Notes under the pieces: generated by a model | Seen by the model: the letters and a program-made list of their open reading frames with translations, nothing else | Database searches by the model: none | Told to the model about the DNA's origin: nothing | NCBI GenBank assembly: GCA_913053795.1 | Contig: CAJXGZ010000083.1 | Span: 1 to 9,054, forward strand | Direction: 5' to 3' | Length of the DNA stretch: 9,054 bases | From: an uncultured Rhodospirillales bacterium | GTDB lineage: Bacteria > Pseudomonadota > Alphaproteobacteria > Rhodospirillales > 2-02-FULL-58-16 | Program-made: the position numbers and the translations under genes | Part shown: piece after piece, positions 6,063 through 9,054 of the stretch | Layout of the letters: the number at the start of each line of letters is the position of its first letter | How positions within the stretch are numbered: the first letter of the stretch is position 1

Positions 6063-7152
6063 TCAGTCCGCATACGCGGCGGATTTGACCCTCCGTCAGG
6101 AACTGGTGGTGGGGCAGGGACAGGATGCGCCGGGACTGGCGCTCAACCATCGGAAAGTCTCCCAGCTTGTAGCCGAACCCTTTAGCCGCCGGTTGCAGGT
6201 GGAGGGGCGTGGGGTAGTGCACGGCGGAGCCTACACCGTTGTCCTTCAGGCGCCGTTGCAGTTCGTCGCGGCGGTCTACTTGAGCGACGAACATGGTGAA
6301 GGTGTTGTCCTCATAGTCCTTGTCCGGCGGGATAAAGGCGATTTCGCCGTCAAGCAGCTGCCGGTACAGGGCGACGTTTTTCTTGCGCGTTTTGATGATT
6401 TGGCCGAGGCGCGGCAGGCGGTAACGGAGAATCTCCGCCTGCAAGACGTCCATGCGCGAGACGAAGCCGAACTCCACCACCGTATCGCGGTCGACCAGCC
6501 CGTGATTCCTCAAGCGGCGGAGGCGCTGGGCGATTTCATCGTCGTCGGTGGTGACCAGGCCGCAGTCGCCGCAGGAGTTGAAAATTTTGAGGGGATGGGC
6601 CGAGAAACAGCCGAGATTTCCCAATGATCCCGCCTTGCGTCCCTTGTATGACGCCCCCATGGCTTGCGCCGCGTCCTCGATGACGGCGAGTCCATGTTTG
6701 TCCGCCAAGGCGAGAATGGGGTCCATGTCACAGATGCGTCCCGTCAGATGCACCGGCATGATCGCCTTGGTTCGGGACGTCAGGGCGGCTTCGATGCGTT
6801 CGGCGTCCATGTTTTGGTCGCCGCCAACATCCACGAACGCCGGCTTGGCGCCGACGTGGACAATGGCGCCGGTGGAGGCGATAAAGGAGTTGGGCGGGGT
6901 GATCACCTCGTCCCCCGGCCCGACGCCGAGGCATTTCAAGCCGAAAATCAGGGCGTCGGTTCCCGAGTTAAGCGCGATGCAGTGCTTGACGCCGACAAAC
7001 CGGGCGACCTCTTCCTCGAGGCGGCCGATGGCCGGGCCGCCCACGTAATTTCCGCTTGCGAGGACGCTTTCGATGATCGGCATGAGTTCGTCGCGCTCGT
7101 CGGCGAACTGCTCGGCGATGGCCACATATGAAATGGTGGGAAGAGTTTCCAC
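6043..7152 (-). CDS. DegT/DnrJ/EryC1/StrS family sugar aminotransferase (second of pair)
   Basis: A 369-residue PLP-dependent aminotransferase (fold type I, about the usual family length) that would transfer an amino group, typically from glutamate, to a keto-sugar nucleotide in the cytoplasm. Visible family blocks: SGTDAL (63-68), PPNSFIASTGAI (86-97), AIMPVHLTG (130-138), VIEDAAQAMGA (157-167) with D160 contacting the PLP pyridine and Q163 stacking on it, HPLK (186-189) with Schiff-base lysine K189, RNHGL, and HYPTPLHLQP near the C-terminus. The loop after the lysine reads NSCGDCG instead of the common GDGG type. Start is GTG 7152 with AGGA (7161-7158) five bases upstream; this site overlaps the stop of the preceding gene, so translation is likely coupled. 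It is paralogous to that gene, sharing IMPVH-TG, HPLK, RNHGL and HYP-PL blocks. Position of amination on the sugar is not predictable here. Confidence 0.92.
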   Translation of the reverse strand: METLPTISYVAIAEQFADERDELMPIIESVLASGNYVGGPAIGRLEEEVARFVGVKHCIALNSGTDALIFGLKCLGVGPGDEVITPPNSFIASTGAIVHVGAKPAFVDVGGDQNMDAERIEAALTSRTKAIMPVHLTGRICDMDPILALADKHGLAVIEDAAQAMGASYKGRKAGSLGNLGCFSAHPLKIFNSCGDCGLVTTDDDEIAQRLRRLRNHGLVDRDTVVEFGFVSRMDVLQAEILRYRLPRLGQIIKTRKKNVALYRQLLDGEIAFIPPDKDYEDNTFTMFVAQVDRRDELQRRLKDNGVGSAVHYPTPLHLQPAAKGFGYKLGDFPMVERQSRRILSLPHHQFLTEGQIRRVCGLIKAFYR

Positions 7153-7162
7153 GGAGGTCCTA
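7153..7162 (-). promoter_or_regulatory. Ribosome-binding site overlapping the upstream stop codon
   Basis: Read on the minus strand, TAG-GACCTCC-GTG joins the two aminotransferase genes. The stop TAG (7162-7160) is part of the Shine-Dalgarno-like TAGGA (7162-7158), and five bases separate it from the GTG start at 7152. Seven bases lie between the genes. This supports translational coupling and fixes the GTG as the start. Confidence 0.7.
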
Positions 7163-8281
7163 TCTCGTCCGGTAAAATTCGCGGACGGTCTCGATAACGA
7201 TGTCTTGTTCTTCTTGGCTTAGGTGCTGGTCCACCGGGAAGGTGATCATTTCGCGGGCGTGTCTGTCGGTCACCGGAAAGTCGCCGGGCTTGTAGCCGAA
7301 TTGCTTGAGGCCTTGCTGCTGGTAAAGGGGGATCGGGTAATGGATTTTGGCCTCGACGCCCTTTTCCAGGCAATGGCTCAGCAATTCGTCCCTGTCCTCG
7401 GCGAAGACAATATAAAGAAGATAGATGTGCTTGACGCCTGGCTGCCGGCCGGGGATGCGGATTTGGGCGATGTCGGCCAGACCTTGATCATAGTAGCGGG
7501 CGCGCTCGATGCGCCTGACGGCGATGTCCTCGGCCTGGGCCAGCATCCACGAGCCGACGATGGCTTGCAGGGAATCCAGCCTGGTGTTGCAGCCCATGAT
7601 CTCGACCTCGTCGCGGGTCTTGAGGCCGTGGTTGCGAAGCAGGCGGAGCTTGCGGTCCATTTCGCCGTCGTTGGTCATGACGACGCCGGCGTCGCCCCAG
7701 ACGTTGATCAGCTTCAGGGGGTGCATGGAGACGCCGGCGGCTATGCCCCAGGTTCCGGCCTTCTTGCCGTCGTATTCGCCGAGCATGCTTTGGCAGGCGT
7801 CCTCGACCACCGGCAGCCCATGGCGGCCGGCGATGTCCATAAGCCGGGGCATGTCGACCATGGCGCCGGTCATGTGAACCGGCATGATCGCCTTGGTCTT
7901 GGGCGTGATGGCGTCCTCCAGGTGGTCCAGGTTCATGCAGAACGTGTCGTCGCAATCGATGAACGCCGGACGGGCGCCGGTTTCATGGATGGCGCCGACG
8001 GTGGCGATGAAGGTGTGGGCGCAGGTGACGACCTGGTCGCCATGGCCGACGCCAAGGGCTTTTAAGGGGAGCTTCAGGGAATCCGTGCCGGTGCCGACGC
8101 CGATGGCGTGCTTGACGCCAAGCAGGTCCTCGAAGGCCCGCTCGAAATCGTCGACCGGCTTGCCAAGCGTGAAATCGCCGCTCAGCACCAATTCGCGGAT
8201 GGCGTCAAAGATCTCATCGGGCTCGGCGAACTGCTGAGCCAAGGGCGAGTAACGGACCTTGACGCTGGCTTGATCAGACAT
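7160..8281 (-). CDS. DegT/DnrJ/EryC1/StrS family sugar aminotransferase (first of pair)
   Basis: A 373-residue PLP-dependent enzyme of the same family as its downstream neighbour, expected to aminate a nucleotide-linked keto sugar. Blocks: GTGTDSL (63-69), HTFIATVGAIHETGARPAFIDCD (89-111), AIMPVHMTG (131-139), VVEDACQSM (158-166) with D161 and Q164 at the cofactor, HPLK (187-190) with Schiff-base K190, NVWGDAGVVMTND, RNHGLKTRDEVE, LDSLQA, and HYPIPLYQQQGLKQFGYKPGDFP. Length and motif order are normal, so it should be active. Start is ATG 8281; no obvious Shine-Dalgarno precedes it. It is the first gene of a leftward two-gene unit and diverges from the TPR-glycosyltransferase gene across a 54-bp gap. 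Two adjacent aminotransferases suggest either a diamino sugar or two related amino sugars (inference). I cannot assign a named enzyme such as a perosamine or pseudaminic-acid aminotransferase. Confidence 0.93.
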   Translation of the reverse strand: MSDQASVKVRYSPLAQQFAEPDEIFDAIRELVLSGDFTLGKPVDDFERAFEDLLGVKHAIGVGTGTDSLKLPLKALGVGHGDQVVTCAHTFIATVGAIHETGARPAFIDCDDTFCMNLDHLEDAITPKTKAIMPVHMTGAMVDMPRLMDIAGRHGLPVVEDACQSMLGEYDGKKAGTWGIAAGVSMHPLKLINVWGDAGVVMTNDGEMDRKLRLLRNHGLKTRDEVEIMGCNTRLDSLQAIVGSWMLAQAEDIAVRRIERARYYDQGLADIAQIRIPGRQPGVKHIYLLYIVFAEDRDELLSHCLEKGVEAKIHYPIPLYQQQGLKQFGYKPGDFPVTDRHAREMITFPVDQHLSQEEQDIVIETVREFYRTR

Positions 8282-8335
8282 GCGTTGCTTTTATCACCAG
8301 AAGACAGCAACGGCAAATAATGCTAGTAATTCCGG
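8282..8335. promoter_or_regulatory. Short divergent intergenic region with an inverted repeat and candidate -10
   Basis: This 54-bp gap must carry start signals for both flanking genes unless they are transcribed from within coding sequence. It contains CGTTGCT (8283-8289) and its perfect complement AGCAACG (8306-8312), separated by 16 bases, a possible operator. On the plus strand AATAAT (8316-8321) matches the -10 consensus at 5 of 6, but its best -35 (TTATCA, 8291-8296; 4 of 6) is 19 bases away. It would start transcription within about ten bases of ATG 8336, a nearly leaderless arrangement that fits the missing ribosome site. Assignments are tentative. Confidence 0.3.
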
Positions 8336-9054
8336 ATGTCCGACCATCAAAAACAGTTGTTGTCAAGCCTGCAAAGGGAGTTTCAAAAGGACCCCGAGGG
8401 CTACCAAATCAACAAGGCGATCGGCCGATTATTGATGGAGATTAGAAAATCCCAACTCCACGCCGAGCCCTATTTGCGGCAAGCCCTTTCCCACAATATC
8501 AAAGATGAAGAGACCAAGTTCCTGCTGGACGGCCTCGGCCATATTTTCAAAATCAAGGGCAAGTACGGCGAAGCCGTCGATCTCTACAAAGTGGCGCGCC
8601 AATATTGTCCGGAGTCCGTCGACTTCGCTTTCAGGCTGGGGGACGCCCTTTTCCAGGTCGGCGAGGCCGAGGAAGCCGCCGCCATTTTCAACGAGACCAT
8701 TACCCGGCTCCAAGATTCGGCGAAGGCGAACTCGGCGAAGAAGAGAGAACCCCTCACCCATGTGCTGGAGCCGAACGCGGTTATCCGCCGTTTCTTCGGC
8801 GAACTGGCGGCCAAGCTGGACCTTTATTTGAAGGCCCGCGAATTGGGGATTGTTGAGTCGGAAAAAGCCATCCTTTTCGTTCCAAACAATGAAGTGTGCA
8901 ACCCCTGTCTGCTGGATTATTGGAGGCGTTACATCACCGTAGAAACCGGTATCGATGACAACGATGGAAATGCGGTGTTCTTGGATTACTACGCCTTGCC
9001 GGGCGGCCTGACGTTGCACCGCGACCTGGCGCACCGGGCGGTTCAGAACATGTG
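8336..9054 (+). CDS. TPR protein with start of a TIGR04372-like putative glycosyltransferase domain (3' end outside window)
   Basis: The frame is open from ATG 8336 to the right edge (239 complete codons), with in-frame TAA at 8327-8329 just upstream, so the start is well bounded although no Shine-Dalgarno is seen. Residues 1-60 are helical. Two TPR units follow at about 60-92 (GHIFKIKGKYGEAVDLYKVARQYCP) and 93-126 (FAFRLGDALFQVGEAEEAAAIFNET). A Lys-rich linker (about 128-140) leads to FFGELAAKLDLYLKARELG (153-171), then AILFVPNNEVCNPCLLDYW (178-196). That LA-LDLYLKARELG pattern followed by a strand, Asn and a YW is what I recall from TIGR04372 putative glycosyltransferases; the assignment is unverified. 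TPR plus glycosyltransferase proteins are common in flagellin and surface-glycan loci. The C-terminal half, where the donor loop seen in the gene at 2504-3562 would be expected, lies outside. It diverges from the aminotransferase pair. Confidence 0.75.
   Translation, partial: MSDHQKQLLSSLQREFQKDPEGYQINKAIGRLLMEIRKSQLHAEPYLRQALSHNIKDEETKFLLDGLGHIFKIKGKYGEAVDLYKVARQYCPESVDFAFRLGDALFQVGEAEEAAAIFNETITRLQDSAKANSAKKREPLTHVLEPNAVIRRFFGELAAKLDLYLKARELGIVESEKAILFVPNNEVCNPCLLDYWRRYITVETGIDDNDGNAVFLDYYALPGGLTLHRDLAHRAVQNM

Noticed and set aside
7223..8065. Long plus-strand open frame (280 codons) opposite the first aminotransferase
   Set aside because: It is antisense to a well-conserved DegT-family gene; its Val/Gly/Asp-rich content reflects the complement of that gene's codons.
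1..9054. CRISPR array, toxin-antitoxin pair, transposase or phage-defence genes
   Set aside because: Apart from the 12-bp coding repeat, no spaced repeats were found, and no protein shows nuclease, integrase, transposase or toxin motifs.

Overview
The window looks like an accessory surface-glycan locus in a GC-rich alphaproteobacterium, probably Rhodospirillales-like. The taxonomic hint comes from the penicillin-binding protein 1A at the left edge: its transpeptidase has the CxxC insert and the SAYQ-VSMLQGVV-RGTG region that I associate with alphaproteobacterial PBP1A. This is an inference from remembered family features; no search was run. No tRNA, rRNA, insertion sequence, CRISPR array or phage gene is visible.

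Layout. (1) 3-875, plus: C-terminal part of PBP1A, cut by the window edge. (2) 912-2507, plus: helical-repeat (TPR-like) protein joined to a methyltransferase-like domain, ending in four in-frame 12-bp repeats that encode an (ARRK)4 tail. (3) 2504-3562, plus: GT-B-like putative glycosyltransferase, overlapping the previous gene by ATGA. (4) 3563-4699, minus: a diverged paralogue of gene 3 in convergent orientation. The two stop codons abut with no base between them, and the matching C-terminal codons form a hairpin. (5) 4700-4877: AT-richer divergent promoter region with a G8 run in front of a TTG start. (6) 4878-6062, plus: diguanylate cyclase with a degenerate receiver-like N-terminus, an intact GGDEF motif and I-site, and an unusual C-terminal membrane segment. 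(7) 6043-7152 and 7160-8281, minus: two tandem DegT/DnrJ/EryC1/StrS sugar aminotransferases, translationally coupled, transcribed from 8281 leftward. (8) 8336-9054, plus: TPR protein with the start of a second type of putative glycosyltransferase, running off the right edge.

How the genes may work together (inference): the two aminotransferases would make one or two amino-sugar nucleotides. The putative glycosyltransferases (genes 3, 4 and the right-edge gene) would transfer sugars to a surface acceptor such as flagellin, O-antigen or capsule, and the TPR-methyltransferase protein could modify sugar or protein. The diguanylate cyclase could tie the locus to motility or biofilm control. The acceptor cannot be identified from this sequence. 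I see no clear defence or mobile system. The most notable points are the coding hairpin between convergent paralogues, the degenerate glycosyltransferase paralogue, the expandable 12-bp repeat at a gene junction, and the architecture of the cyclase.
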